DNA of 64,000 nucleotides from Nocardia pneumoniae NBRC 100136 (GTDB lineage Bacteria > Actinomycetota > Actinomycetes > Mycobacteriales > Mycobacteriaceae), in the NCBI RefSeq assembly GCF_000308755.1, contig NZ_BAGF01000075.1, positions 124,001 to 188,000 of the forward strand, written 5' to 3'. The notes under the pieces are model-generated. The model was given only the letters and a program-made list of their open reading frames with translations. It was not told where the DNA came from and did not search any database. Position numbers and translations under genes: made by a program. Below, piece after piece: positions 15,729 to 24,229 of the stretch. Every line of letters starts with the position of its first letter. The first letter of the stretch is position 1.

Positions 15729-16666
15729 GCGGCGCACACCCGCAGTACCCGCGGCAGAACTTCCAGCCGCGCCGATTCCACCATCGTGATCTCGCCGTCC
15801 AGTTCCAGGGGCGCCGGACGGTCGGGCCGCAGCTCCACCGCCGCGTCCCGGTAGCACACCGCCAGCCGGGATCGCCGGAACCGCCCGGCGTACAGCCCGG
15901 CGATCAGGCCGAGGGTCCGCAGCCTTCCCGCCGCGGACCAGATGTTCACGTCGAACTGGCCGTCGCCGCGGGTGACCTCGGTGTCGTAATGCATGCCGCC
16001 TGCGAAGTGCACGCTCTTGAGTACGCCGATGTTGGTGATCGGGGCGCTGTGGGCCCAGGCGCCGCCGCGCACCGCGACCGGCAGCGGCCGGTGGGTGGCG
16101 ATGGTGGCCAGCGCCGTGGCGAGGATGGCGGCTTCGACGCTGCGCGATTTGAGCCAGCCGACCACGCCGGTGGCGTGGTTGAACGAATGATTGCCCGCCG
16201 CGACCAGTCCCATGCTGGCGTTGAGCAAGAAGTAGCGGACGACGCGCGTGCCGTCGGCCAGCAGCATGCTGGCTTTGCCGACGTCGACGAGTTCGGCGCG
16301 CGCGGTGTCCAGCCGCACCGGGATGGCGCCGACGCGCGCGCTCGCGGGCACCGGCTTGTGGAAGTCGTTGGAGCTACCCAGTCCTACCGCGCCGAGCGCG
16401 GGCCCGGCGGCGCGCGGACGGTCGGTCGCGGGATCCATGAGGGCGTTCAGCACCAGGTTCACCATGCCGTCGCCACCGGCGGCGACCAGCACCCGCGGCG
16501 GATTCGGCCGGGTGACGGCCGCGCGCACGATCTCGGTAGCGTGCTGAGGGTCGGAGGGCAGTTCGACGGACAGGTCCGGATGCCGTGCGCGCAGCACGGA
16601 TTCCACCGGCTGCCAGCGCCGCAGCGCGGTGCCCGCGTTCGACCGCGGGTTCAGGACGACGAGCAC
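15725..16666 (-). CDS. Diacylglycerol/sphingosine-type lipid kinase, 313 aa
   Basis: A DAGK-catalytic-domain protein: VLVVLNPRSNAGTALRRW (nucleotide-binding start), VAAGGDGMVNLVLNALM (the GGDGT-like signature) and GLGSSNDFHKP (the 'GTANDFAR' region). The C-terminal beta-rich half ends in PLELDGEITMVESARLEVLP, as in YegS/DgkB proteins. It transfers phosphate from ATP to the hydroxyl of a lipid. The GTG at 16666 is preceded by GAGGAGG and overlaps the HAD gene by 16 bases; the stop overlaps the SDR start. In an operon making amino- or sphingoid-like lipids it could form a long-chain base phosphate (inference). Confidence 0.88.
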   Translation of the reverse strand: MLVVLNPRSNAGTALRRWQPVESVLRARHPDLSVELPSDPQHATEIVRAAVTRPNPPRVLVAAGGDGMVNLVLNALMDPATDRPRAAGPALGAVGLGSSNDFHKPVPASARVGAIPVRLDTARAELVDVGKASMLLADGTRVVRYFLLNASMGLVAAGNHSFNHATGVVGWLKSRSVEAAILATALATIATHRPLPVAVRGGAWAHSAPITNIGVLKSVHFAGGMHYDTEVTRGDGQFDVNIWSAAGRLRTLGLIAGLYAGRFRRSRLAVCYRDAAVELRPDRPAPLELDGEITMVESARLEVLPRVLRVCAA

Positions 16667-17385
16667 GAATCCTCCTCGATGCCGAGCCACCGGCGCAGCG
16701 CGCGGTGGTCTCCCGTGGTGACCAAACCGGTGCGAGCCACCGCGGCTGGTATGTCGGTGCTGCGCGCGCCCAGCAGGAACACCGGAATCCCGAGGTGCGC
16801 CGCGGGTCCGTCGCTTGCGGGATCGTTGCCGACCATCACGCACTCCCCCGCCGCCGCGCCGAGATGGTCGAGCACTTCGCGATAGAAATCCAGCCGCGGC
16901 TTGGCGCGGCGCATGGTCTCACCGCTGGTGGTGAACGCGAACGACGCGAGATCGTGTCCGCCCCAGCGGATCCTGGTCTCGACGGTGCTGCGCGGCCACA
17001 ACGGGTTGGTCGCGACCACTTGACGCGCACCTGTCGCCGTCAATCGGCGCACCGTCGCGACCGCGGCCGGGTTCGGCGGGAAACACGCTCGCAGCCGGAC
17101 GAATTCGACTTCCGACAGCCGCGCCAGGCGGGCCGCGGCCACGTCGCGGCTGGTGCCGACGCGTTCGGCGAGCAGTCGCAGCATCAGCTCCGTATTGGTG
17201 TGGTCGGTGTCGTTGACGCGCACGTCCAGCAGCGTGCGGCGCAACATCGGCAGGAAACGGTGCGGCGGCATGAGATCGCGGAACACCCATGCCGCCCCGG
17301 CGGGCATCAGCGTCGCGAAGGTGCGCCGCCGCAGTCCGATCAGGGTGCCGTCCAGATCCCACAGCACCGTGCGTCGCTCGCTCAT
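16651..17385 (-). CDS. HAD-superfamily hydrolase, 244 aa
   Basis: Motif I is VLWDLDGTLIG (DxDGT nucleophile near residue 10). Motif II is VVATNP (T in place of S/T, with Asn next). Motif III uses the lysine in RRAKPRLDFY. Motif IV is MVGNDPASDGPAA. The complete set implies an active phosphatase or phosphotransferase of the CTE7-like subgroup. The cap region between motifs I and II is about 110 residues. It is coupled by ATGA to the nucleotidyltransferase upstream and overlaps the lipid kinase downstream, so it probably acts on a phosphorylated intermediate. Confidence 0.88.
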   Translation of the reverse strand: MSERRTVLWDLDGTLIGLRRRTFATLMPAGAAWVFRDLMPPHRFLPMLRRTLLDVRVNDTDHTNTELMLRLLAERVGTSRDVAAARLARLSEVEFVRLRACFPPNPAAVATVRRLTATGARQVVATNPLWPRSTVETRIRWGGHDLASFAFTTSGETMRRAKPRLDFYREVLDHLGAAAGECVMVGNDPASDGPAAHLGIPVFLLGARSTDIPAAVARTGLVTTGDHRALRRWLGIEEDSCSSS

Positions 17386-18788
17386 TCCTGGCTGTCCAGT
17401 ACGGCTTGCAGATCCGCCTTGGTCAGCCCGAGCCGGGCGGCGTATTCCTCGATACCGGGCGGCGTGGTCCGCGCGCCGCCGAGCCCGGTGCGCGACCGGA
17501 GCTCTCCGGCGTACGCCGCGCCGAGGTCGTAGACCGTCTTGGCGAGCGCGGCGGGGAACAGCCATCGGCCGAGGTCGCGCTGGAACACGCGGGTCAGGCG
17601 GTAGGGCGCGATCACGCGCGCGCCGAGGGCGGCCACCGGGCCCGGGTTGCGCAGCGAGCTCATCCGGGCCGCCTCCGCGCCGGGAACGAGCAGGAGCCCC
17701 GACCACAGCCGACCGAAGCCGTCCAGCTTCTCCCGCGCGTCGGCGGTCATATTGAACTCGGTGTAGGCCTTCTCGATGCGAGATGTATGTGTGGACCGGC
17801 TGCGGAGCAGCGTGTGCACGTCGGCGACCTTGCGCGCGGTGTCGCCGCGAGTGAACCGGTCCACGCGCGGAGCGATCCGGTCCAGCAGCCCGGCGAAGTC
17901 GGCGTTGGGCACGAGCCGGTGGGCTAGCGAAAGGGCGTGGTACATCAGCCCTTCGCTGCCCGCCGCCGCGATCTCGGCGGCGAGCAGGTCGTAGTCCAGA
18001 TCCGCGCCCGCGTACCGGGCCAGGTTCCAGATGTCGCCCAGTTCGCGGACGCCGGTCTTGTAGTAGGGCAGGTGGATGCCCAGGTGATGCAGATTGTCCT
18101 CGTGCGCCATCGCCCACGCGGGCACGCCGTGGAAGTCGATGCGCCGCACACCTTTCCAGATCGCGGCATAGTCGATCCTGTAGGGCGCCAGCGGGGTGAT
18201 CAGGCCCCAGTGGGTGCCCACCACGAGCGAGCCGTCGCGGGAGACGAACGACGGCAGGTGGTGGGAGCGCTCGGTCCGCGCCTTGGGCGCCTTGCCCAGC
18301 AACTCCGAGGTCGCGAACAGTCCCAACTCGCGATAGATCTCGACAACGGTGTCGACCTGCCCCGGTTCCACCAGGATGTCCAGGTCGTTCATCCGCTTGT
18401 AGCGCGGGTCGTGGTAGATCTCGGTGGCGAAGAGCATGCCCTTGAGCACCACGCAGCGCACACCCCGCTCATCGAACCGTCGCAGCAGGTTCACCGCACC
18501 CGCCAGACGACGGTCGTTCGCGGCCGCGATCCGCTCCGCGACGGCGTCGAACCGTACTCGCGTCAACGGCGGGACCAGCGCATACACCCCGGCGGCGAGC
18601 AGCGAGTTCCGCACCAGCGGAACCGTCGCGTTCAGTTGCGCCAGCTCGAAGAAGCTCGTCCAGTCGGTGACCCGGTGCGCCAGCTCGGTCAGCTCGGTGC
18701 GCTCCGATTCGGTCGGGGCGGCCAGCGCGGCGTGCACCAGCAGACGCTCGGCGTCCGTCCCGCCCGCGGCGATCATGGTGTCGGTCAT
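17382..18788 (-). CDS. Nucleotidyltransferase-fold protein (PF14907 type), 468 aa
   Basis: The signature GVRCVVLKGMLFATEIYHDPRYKRMNDLDILV is that of the NTP_transf_5 family: lysine-glycine, then the 'R..ND.D.LV' metal-binding pattern with two aspartates. A long helical C-terminal part contains HxxNLHHLGIHLPYYK. In other bacteria such proteins occur in polysaccharide, lasso-peptide and natural-product loci, and their substrates are poorly known. One base separates its start from the alpha-oxoamine synthase stop, and ATGA overlaps the HAD gene. It may attach a nucleotidyl or headgroup moiety to the product, or its biological role may be different. Confidence 0.75.
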   Translation of the reverse strand: MTDTMIAAGGTDAERLLVHAALAAPTESERTELTELAHRVTDWTSFFELAQLNATVPLVRNSLLAAGVYALVPPLTRVRFDAVAERIAAANDRRLAGAVNLLRRFDERGVRCVVLKGMLFATEIYHDPRYKRMNDLDILVEPGQVDTVVEIYRELGLFATSELLGKAPKARTERSHHLPSFVSRDGSLVVGTHWGLITPLAPYRIDYAAIWKGVRRIDFHGVPAWAMAHEDNLHHLGIHLPYYKTGVRELGDIWNLARYAGADLDYDLLAAEIAAAGSEGLMYHALSLAHRLVPNADFAGLLDRIAPRVDRFTRGDTARKVADVHTLLRSRSTHTSRIEKAYTEFNMTADAREKLDGFGRLWSGLLLVPGAEAARMSSLRNPGPVAALGARVIAPYRLTRVFQRDLGRWLFPAALAKTVYDLGAAYAGELRSRTGLGGARTTPPGIEEYAARLGLTKADLQAVLDSQE

Positions 18789-18789
18789 G

Positions 18790-20082
18790 TCAGGCGATCC
18801 CTTCCTGTTCGGGATGGAAGCCGAAGCGGCGGGCGACGGTGTCGATCCGGTCCAGCGCGCGATCGAGGTGGTCCTCGGTGAGGGTGGCCATCATGCTGAT
18901 CCGCAGGCGCTGCTGGTCGCGGGGCACCGCGGGGAATTCGACGCCGTTGACGAACACGCCCTCGCGGTGCAGGGCGGTGACCACGTCCGCGACGGCGAGG
19001 CGCTGCGGTACCAGGATCGGGATGATCGCGGTCTGCGGGTCCACCACGAAACCCATGGCGCGCAATCCGCGCACAAAATACGCCACGTTGTCGTGCAGTC
19101 GCCGGACTCGCTCGGGATGCTCGGCCAGGAAGTCGATCCCGGCGAGCACCGCCGCGACCACCGGCGGCGCGAGCGCCGCGGAGAACATGTAGGAGCGAGC
19201 GAAGAAGCGCAGCGTGTCCACCAGATCCCTGGAGCCGGTCACGAAACCGCCGGTGCTCGCGAAGACCTTGGAGAACGTGCCCATGGACAGCTCCACGGCG
19301 CCTGGTCCCAGCCCGAAGTGCTCGGCGGTGCCGTGCCCGCGTGCGCCGAGCACCCCGGTGCCGTGCGCGTCGTCGACCGCCAGCCACGCGCCGAACGCGT
19401 CGCACAGCGCGCGGATCTCCGGTAGCGGGGCGATATCGCCGTCCATCGAGTACACGCCCTCGACGGCCACAACGATGTTCGCGCCCGGATTGCGCCACCT
19501 GATCTGCATCAGCCGGTGGCGCAAGTGCCGTAAGTCATTGTGCGCGAATGCCATCGATCGCACCCGGCCGAGCTGGATGCCGTCGTAGAGGCTGGCGTGA
19601 TTCTGCTCGTCGTAGAGCAGCACGTCGCCCTTGCGCAGCAGACCGGTCACCCAGCCGACGTTGGCGGCGTAGCCGGAGGAGAACACCATGGCCGCTTCGC
19701 TGCCCTTGAGCTCGGCCAGCCGTTCCTCGAGCCGCCGGTGCAGCGTTGTGGTGCCGTTGAGCAGCGGCGGGCCGCCGTGCCCGACACCGTATTCCCGGAT
19801 CGCCGCGATGGCTGCCTCGGCGATCCGCGGTTCATTCCCCAGGCCGAGGTAGTTGTTGGACCCGAGCATGATCAGCTCGTCGGTCGCGCCGGTCGCCGGA
19901 TCGCGCACCGGCACGACCGCGCCGGAAGGACCGGCCACCTCGCGCAGCACGAACCCGCTGCCGCGGGCGTGCTCGGCGTAGGGGCGGAACTCCGCGAAAC
20001 GCTGTTCAAAGGTATGTGCCGCGGGGTCGAGATAGTGTTCGAGGCTGAAGTTCTCGCCATGGGCGAGATCGGGAGCTGTCAT
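18790..20082 (-). CDS. Alpha-oxoamine synthase resembling serine palmitoyltransferase, 430 aa
   Basis: A fold-type I PLP enzyme of the AONS/KBL/SPT family that condenses an acyl thioester with an amino acid, with loss of CO2. Seen: NNYLGLGNEPR, NHASLYDG with stacking His162, EGVYSMDGDIAPL, VDDAHGTGVLG with PLP aspartate 238 and His240, and MGTFSKVFASTGGF with Schiff-base Lys272. The 'YDGxxLG', 'EGVYSMxGDIAPL', 'GTFSK...GGF' and 'RSYMFSAALAPPVVAA' stretches look closer to bacterial serine palmitoyltransferase than to BioF, though 'VDDAHGTG' is BioF-like. A biotin role is improbable, since no other bio gene is nearby. It overlaps the PEP-synthase-like gene by ATGA. With two ACPs and FAAL in the operon, the acyl donor is probably acyl-ACP. 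Confidence 0.87.
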   Translation of the reverse strand: MTAPDLAHGENFSLEHYLDPAAHTFEQRFAEFRPYAEHARGSGFVLREVAGPSGAVVPVRDPATGATDELIMLGSNNYLGLGNEPRIAEAAIAAIREYGVGHGGPPLLNGTTTLHRRLEERLAELKGSEAAMVFSSGYAANVGWVTGLLRKGDVLLYDEQNHASLYDGIQLGRVRSMAFAHNDLRHLRHRLMQIRWRNPGANIVVAVEGVYSMDGDIAPLPEIRALCDAFGAWLAVDDAHGTGVLGARGHGTAEHFGLGPGAVELSMGTFSKVFASTGGFVTGSRDLVDTLRFFARSYMFSAALAPPVVAAVLAGIDFLAEHPERVRRLHDNVAYFVRGLRAMGFVVDPQTAIIPILVPQRLAVADVVTALHREGVFVNGVEFPAVPRDQQRLRISMMATLTEDHLDRALDRIDTVARRFGFHPEQEGIA

Positions 20083-22823
20083 GCTCGCTGCTCCTTACCG
20101 AGCGTTACGGTTCCGGCCCGGCCGTCCAGCACCAGGACGTCGCCGCTGGCGACCAGCTGGGTGACGCCCGGCACGCCGACGACTGTGGGGATGCCGAGTT
20201 CGCGTCCGATGATGGCCGTGTGCGACAGCAGGCTGCCGCGCTCGCTCACCAAACCGCCCGCGGCGACCATGAGGAACACCCATCCCGGGTCGGTGGTGGA
20301 GGCCACCAGCACCTGGCCATCGATCGCCACGTCCGGGTCGGGGGTGTGCACCACCAGTGCGGGCGCTTCGACACGGCCGGGGGCACAACCGATTCCGCGC
20401 AGAACGCGCGCACCGGCCACGGCGCCGTCGTCCGGTTCCTCCAGCGTCGGGTCGGCGATGCCCGCCGCGGCGATCCCCGTGGTGACGATGCGGGAGGGCA
20501 GTCGTTGCGCACGCCAGCGATCGTGGTCGGCCTTGCGCAGGGCCACGGTACGGGCGGCGTCGGTGTCCACCGCGGTGCCGCGGGTGAAGGCGGCGATCTC
20601 CTCGTAGGTCAGCCAGAAGACATCACGCGGATCGTCCAGCAGCCCGGACGTGTGCAGCCGTCTGCCGTACTCGCGGAACACTCGCTTCACCAAGCCGAAA
20701 GAGCGGCTGCGGCCCAGACGCATGTTCTCGCGCTGCTTCACGTGTTCGCGCGCCAAGCGAAGCGTGAGGCGGAAGGCTGTGCGCGGTAGGGCTTTACCTT
20801 CGAACAGTCCGGCTGCCGTTTGCTCCGCAGCGCGGCGGATCGCCTGCTCCCGCGCGATCATGTCGTCGGCGTTCTGCCCGCCGCGCAGGTAGTTGCGCAG
20901 CATCGGCACCAGGCGCTCGGGGTGCTCGCCCAGCGGATCGGTCTCCAGCTTCAGCTCGTCCACGGTGCGGTCGCCGAACTCCGCGATGTGGCGCAGGCAG
21001 GCGGCGCGGAAGTCCGCGAACCGATCCTGCGACAACGTCGTCCACACCTCGCGAGCGGTGGCGGGGCCGTCGAACAGCGCGCGCAGCGCCGGATCGGTGC
21101 GCACCCGGGCGGTGAGCGCGAGCGCCGACCGCACCGGGTCGACGCTGTCGACACCGTCTTCACCGCAGAACAGCTCGTTGCGCAGGGTGAGCGCCGCGTC
21201 CTCGGCCAAGCCCGCCCGGCGCAGCTGCAGACCGACCACATGGAACATCTGCTGGGCGAGGAAGTCGTTGAAGATCTGCACCGAATACGCGGGCACGAGC
21301 TCGGCGAAGAAGCGTTCCGTCCAGGCCAGCAACGCCTGTGCGTCGCGTTCGCGCTCCGGCGTGCCCGGGTCCAGGCGGCGATCGAGGTCGGCGGTGGCCG
21401 CCGCCAGTTCGGTGAAGAATGCGCGCAGCCGCCGGGGCAGCCGCAGCCATCCGAGCAGGATGACCGCGAAGACCCGTAGCCGCAAGGCGATCGCGCGCAC
21501 CCGGGCGACGCCATGGGCGGGCGCGTCCGGTCGCCGGTATCGGTTCTCGATGTTGAGTGCGGCCTCCCAGCCCTCGATGGCGAATTCCATGCCGGGTATC
21601 TCGAGGAAGAGCCGGTACCAGTTGCTGATGTTGTAGTAGATCCGGCCGCGCGCCGTGCCGACCAGATAGGGGTACAGATCGGCGGCGTTGCGCTCCACGA
21701 TCCGCGCGGTGGCGCCGAAATCCCGGTGGCAGGCCCGGAAGACCTGCTCGTAGGCCGCCCGCAAGACGGAGAAGGTGAGTGGACTCGACAGTCCCGGATA
21801 CGATTCGGCGACGTTGACGTTGTCGAAGATGGTCTCCCCCGCGCCGGTCACGGTGACCGGCCTGGCCTGCAATAGATGCAACCGGCCGTCGGGTGTGTAC
21901 GCGAATTCGATGTCCTGGGGCGCGCCGAAGCGGTCGGCGAGTTCCCCTGCTGTCTCGGCCAATTCGAGGATCTGCGCGTCGGACAGCACCGGGGTGGTCA
22001 CCGGATCGCCGAAATCTTCGACGGCGGTGCCCGTACCGTCAGCCGACGGCGTCACGCGGCTGTGCTTGTCGACGACGACACGCGAGGTGATGGCGCGGGT
22101 GTCGCGATCGACGAAGTAGGTGTCGCAGTCGACCGTTCCCGCCACCACGCCCTCGCCCAGCCCGAGCGCCGCCGCGACGACGGCCTCGGAGGGATCGCCG
22201 GTCTGCGGGTTGCAGCTGAACACCACCCCGGAGACGGCGCTGTCGAGCAGCACCTGCACCACGACGGCGCAGGCGATCGGGGTTGCGTCGAGGCCACGGC
22301 GCGCCCGGTAGAACAGCGCACGCTCCGACCAGGCGGAGGCCAGCACAGTGCCGATCGCGGCAGGCAGGTCCGCCGCGGCGACATTGAGCACGGTGTCGAG
22401 CTGCCCGGCGAAGGAATCGGTGGCCGAATCCTCGCCGCGCACCGAGGAGCGGACGGCGAAGCGCACGTCCGCCGTGGACGATCCGGCGGTGGACATTTCG
22501 GCGACAACGGCATCCAGTTCGGCGGCGATGTCCGCGGGCAGCGTCAGCGCCTCGACGATCGCCCGGATCCGCATCGAGACGGCCCGCAGCGCGGCCGGGT
22601 CATCCGGGTCGAGTCCGGCCAGCAGGTCGGTGATGGAATCGGCCGCCGAAGCGAGCACCCGCGCGCACGCGTCGGTGCTCAACACCGCGAACGGCGGGAC
22701 GCGACGCCCGGCGGCGTGCAGCTTGGCGAGGTTGGCGGCCTTGGCGCCCGCGTGCGCGTCGGCTTCGGGGTCCGTGGCGAGGGTTTCCGCGCGCAGTATC
22801 GCGCCGGTGGTGGTACTGGTCAT
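20079..22823 (-). CDS. PEP-synthase-like phosphotransferase/ligase, 914 aa
   Basis: The N-terminal PPDK/PEP-synthase ATP-grasp domain covers about residues 15-330 (GAKAANLAKLHAAG, then FAVRSSVRGEDSATDSFAGQLDT, then HLLQARPVTV). A long helical linker with NVAESYPGLSSPLTFSV follows, as in rifampin-phosphotransferase-like proteins. The C-terminal swivel domain carries GSLLSHTAIIGRELGIP with phospho-His868, 46 residues from the end. PEP synthase itself is about 790 residues and lacks this linker. Rifampin phosphotransferase and the prodiginine-condensing enzyme PigC/RedH share this domain order and size. It probably uses ATP to phosphorylate a hydroxyl or to activate a carbonyl for condensation. 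Both ends overlap neighbours by ATGA. Confidence 0.85.
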   Translation of the reverse strand: MTSTTTGAILRAETLATDPEADAHAGAKAANLAKLHAAGRRVPPFAVLSTDACARVLASAADSITDLLAGLDPDDPAALRAVSMRIRAIVEALTLPADIAAELDAVVAEMSTAGSSTADVRFAVRSSVRGEDSATDSFAGQLDTVLNVAAADLPAAIGTVLASAWSERALFYRARRGLDATPIACAVVVQVLLDSAVSGVVFSCNPQTGDPSEAVVAAALGLGEGVVAGTVDCDTYFVDRDTRAITSRVVVDKHSRVTPSADGTGTAVEDFGDPVTTPVLSDAQILELAETAGELADRFGAPQDIEFAYTPDGRLHLLQARPVTVTGAGETIFDNVNVAESYPGLSSPLTFSVLRAAYEQVFRACHRDFGATARIVERNAADLYPYLVGTARGRIYYNISNWYRLFLEIPGMEFAIEGWEAALNIENRYRRPDAPAHGVARVRAIALRLRVFAVILLGWLRLPRRLRAFFTELAAATADLDRRLDPGTPERERDAQALLAWTERFFAELVPAYSVQIFNDFLAQQMFHVVGLQLRRAGLAEDAALTLRNELFCGEDGVDSVDPVRSALALTARVRTDPALRALFDGPATAREVWTTLSQDRFADFRAACLRHIAEFGDRTVDELKLETDPLGEHPERLVPMLRNYLRGGQNADDMIAREQAIRRAAEQTAAGLFEGKALPRTAFRLTLRLAREHVKQRENMRLGRSRSFGLVKRVFREYGRRLHTSGLLDDPRDVFWLTYEEIAAFTRGTAVDTDAARTVALRKADHDRWRAQRLPSRIVTTGIAAAGIADPTLEEPDDGAVAGARVLRGIGCAPGRVEAPALVVHTPDPDVAIDGQVLVASTTDPGWVFLMVAAGGLVSERGSLLSHTAIIGRELGIPTVVGVPGVTQLVASGDVLVLDGRAGTVTLGKEQRA

Positions 22824-24229
22824 CGGGCGGTCTCCTGTCTGGCCGGGATCGCCGCGGCGGCGCGCTCGCGCCGGGTCAGCCGGACCAGGACCGGGTCGGG
22901 GGTGTTCGAGATCTCGGGGCGCTCGCGCACCCGCATCCCGTTCACCAGTTCGATGTCGTAGCGGGACAGCAGCATCGCGAGACCCACGCGGATCTCGATC
23001 AGCGCCATCTGCTGACCCACGCACAGATGCGCGCCCCAGCCGAAGGGGAAGTACCGGAACGGCGGACGCGCCCGGTTCCGCTCCTTGGTGAACCGGTCGG
23101 GGTCGAAGGTCAGCGGCGAGTCCCAGAAAACGGGCAGCCGGTGGTTGACGAACGGACTGATTACCACGATCGCGCCGGGACGCAGGTCGAACCGGTCGAA
23201 GCTGTCCGGCTCGAGCGCGGTGCGGCTGAACGCCCACGCCGGAGGGTGCAGGCGCATCGCCTCGTCGATCGCGCGGCCGGTGTACTCCAACTCGGGCAGC
23301 GCGGCGCGCATGGCGTCCGGATCGTCCAGACCGTCCGGCAGCATGTCGATCTCGGCGCGCACCCGGTCGAGTGCGGCGGGGTTGCGGCACAGCTCGTAGA
23401 CCGTCCAGGCCAGCGCCCCTCCGGTGGTCTCGTGACCGGCCAGCAGGAAGGTCAGCACCTCGTGCCGCAGTTGCGCGTCGTCCATCGCGTGCCCGGCGTC
23501 GTCGCGCGCGGCGAGCAGCCGGGCCAGCAGCGAGTGGACGTCACCGTCGGTGTGCCGATGCCGCCGGATCACCTCGTCCACCACGTGATGCAACCGCCGC
23601 CGCACGCCGTGGAACCGCCGATTGCCCGGCGTCGGAACCCGCGGCGGCACCTGGATCGGCGCGGCCATGTGCCGCATCACCCAGGAAACGCCGTCGCGCA
23701 CATCGTCTTCGATCTGTGGGAGCACGCCGTCGATGTCCGCGCCGAGTACCGCGCGGCACACCACGTCGGCGGCGAACCCCATCACCTCGGGCACCAGGTC
23801 GAACGCCGCACCTTCAGCGGCGCGCGCGTCCAGGCGGGCACGCATCCGGTGTCCGCACTCGACCATGAGCGGGATCTCAGTTTCCACGTGACGCCGCGCG
23901 AACGCGGGTTTGATCAAGGCGCGCTGGCGTTTCCACAGTTCGCCGCCGCTGGTCAGCAGGCCGGGGCCGAGCAGATGGTTCAGGCTCCGGTAGCTGATCC
24001 CCTTCTCGTATCGTGCCGCGTGGGTGACCAGCACCTGTTCGATGTGCTCTGGCTCGACCAGCAGGTGCACATGCAGGTGGGCCAGCCGCAGCCGCACGCT
24101 GCCGTGGGCCAGAGCGGACTCGTAGAACAGGGTGAGCGGGTCGGCTCGATAGTCGGGATAGACGCCGAGCGGATGTCGCAGGACGGGACCGTCCAAGCGG
24201 CGGTCGCCGTTTCGGGTCAGCAGTGTCAT
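22820..24229 (-). CDS. Cytochrome P450 (fatty-acyl hydroxylase-like), 469 aa
   Basis: A complete P450: I-helix LLAGHETTGG (264-271), ExxR in DEAMR (Glu323, Arg326), and heme loop FPFGWGAHLCVG with ligand Cys403. The N-terminus has no membrane anchor. The long B-C region and the 'RYFPFGWGAHLCVGQQMALIE' style recall CYP102/CYP4-like fatty-acid hydroxylases rather than typical macrolide P450s. It needs partner ferredoxin and reductase, which are not in this operon. In context it probably hydroxylates or desaturates an acyl chain, possibly ACP-bound. It overlaps FAAL and the PEP-synthase-like gene by 4 bases each. Confidence 0.92.
   Translation of the reverse strand: MTLLTRNGDRRLDGPVLRHPLGVYPDYRADPLTLFYESALAHGSVRLRLAHLHVHLLVEPEHIEQVLVTHAARYEKGISYRSLNHLLGPGLLTSGGELWKRQRALIKPAFARRHVETEIPLMVECGHRMRARLDARAAEGAAFDLVPEVMGFAADVVCRAVLGADIDGVLPQIEDDVRDGVSWVMRHMAAPIQVPPRVPTPGNRRFHGVRRRLHHVVDEVIRRHRHTDGDVHSLLARLLAARDDAGHAMDDAQLRHEVLTFLLAGHETTGGALAWTVYELCRNPAALDRVRAEIDMLPDGLDDPDAMRAALPELEYTGRAIDEAMRLHPPAWAFSRTALEPDSFDRFDLRPGAIVVISPFVNHRLPVFWDSPLTFDPDRFTKERNRARPPFRYFPFGWGAHLCVGQQMALIEIRVGLAMLLSRYDIELVNGMRVRERPEISNTPDPVLVRLTRRERAAAAIPARQETAR

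Noticed and set aside
18790..20082. bioF (biotin biosynthesis) as the identity of the oxoamine synthase
   Set aside because: No other biotin gene is near, the gene is coupled to FAAL/ACP/P450 genes, and several motifs are SPT-like. Kept as an alpha-oxoamine synthase.
20079..23390. 1103-codon frame for the PEP-synthase-like protein
   Set aside because: Codons before the ATG at 22823 are a shadow of the P450 gene. The ATP-grasp domain begins just after 22823.
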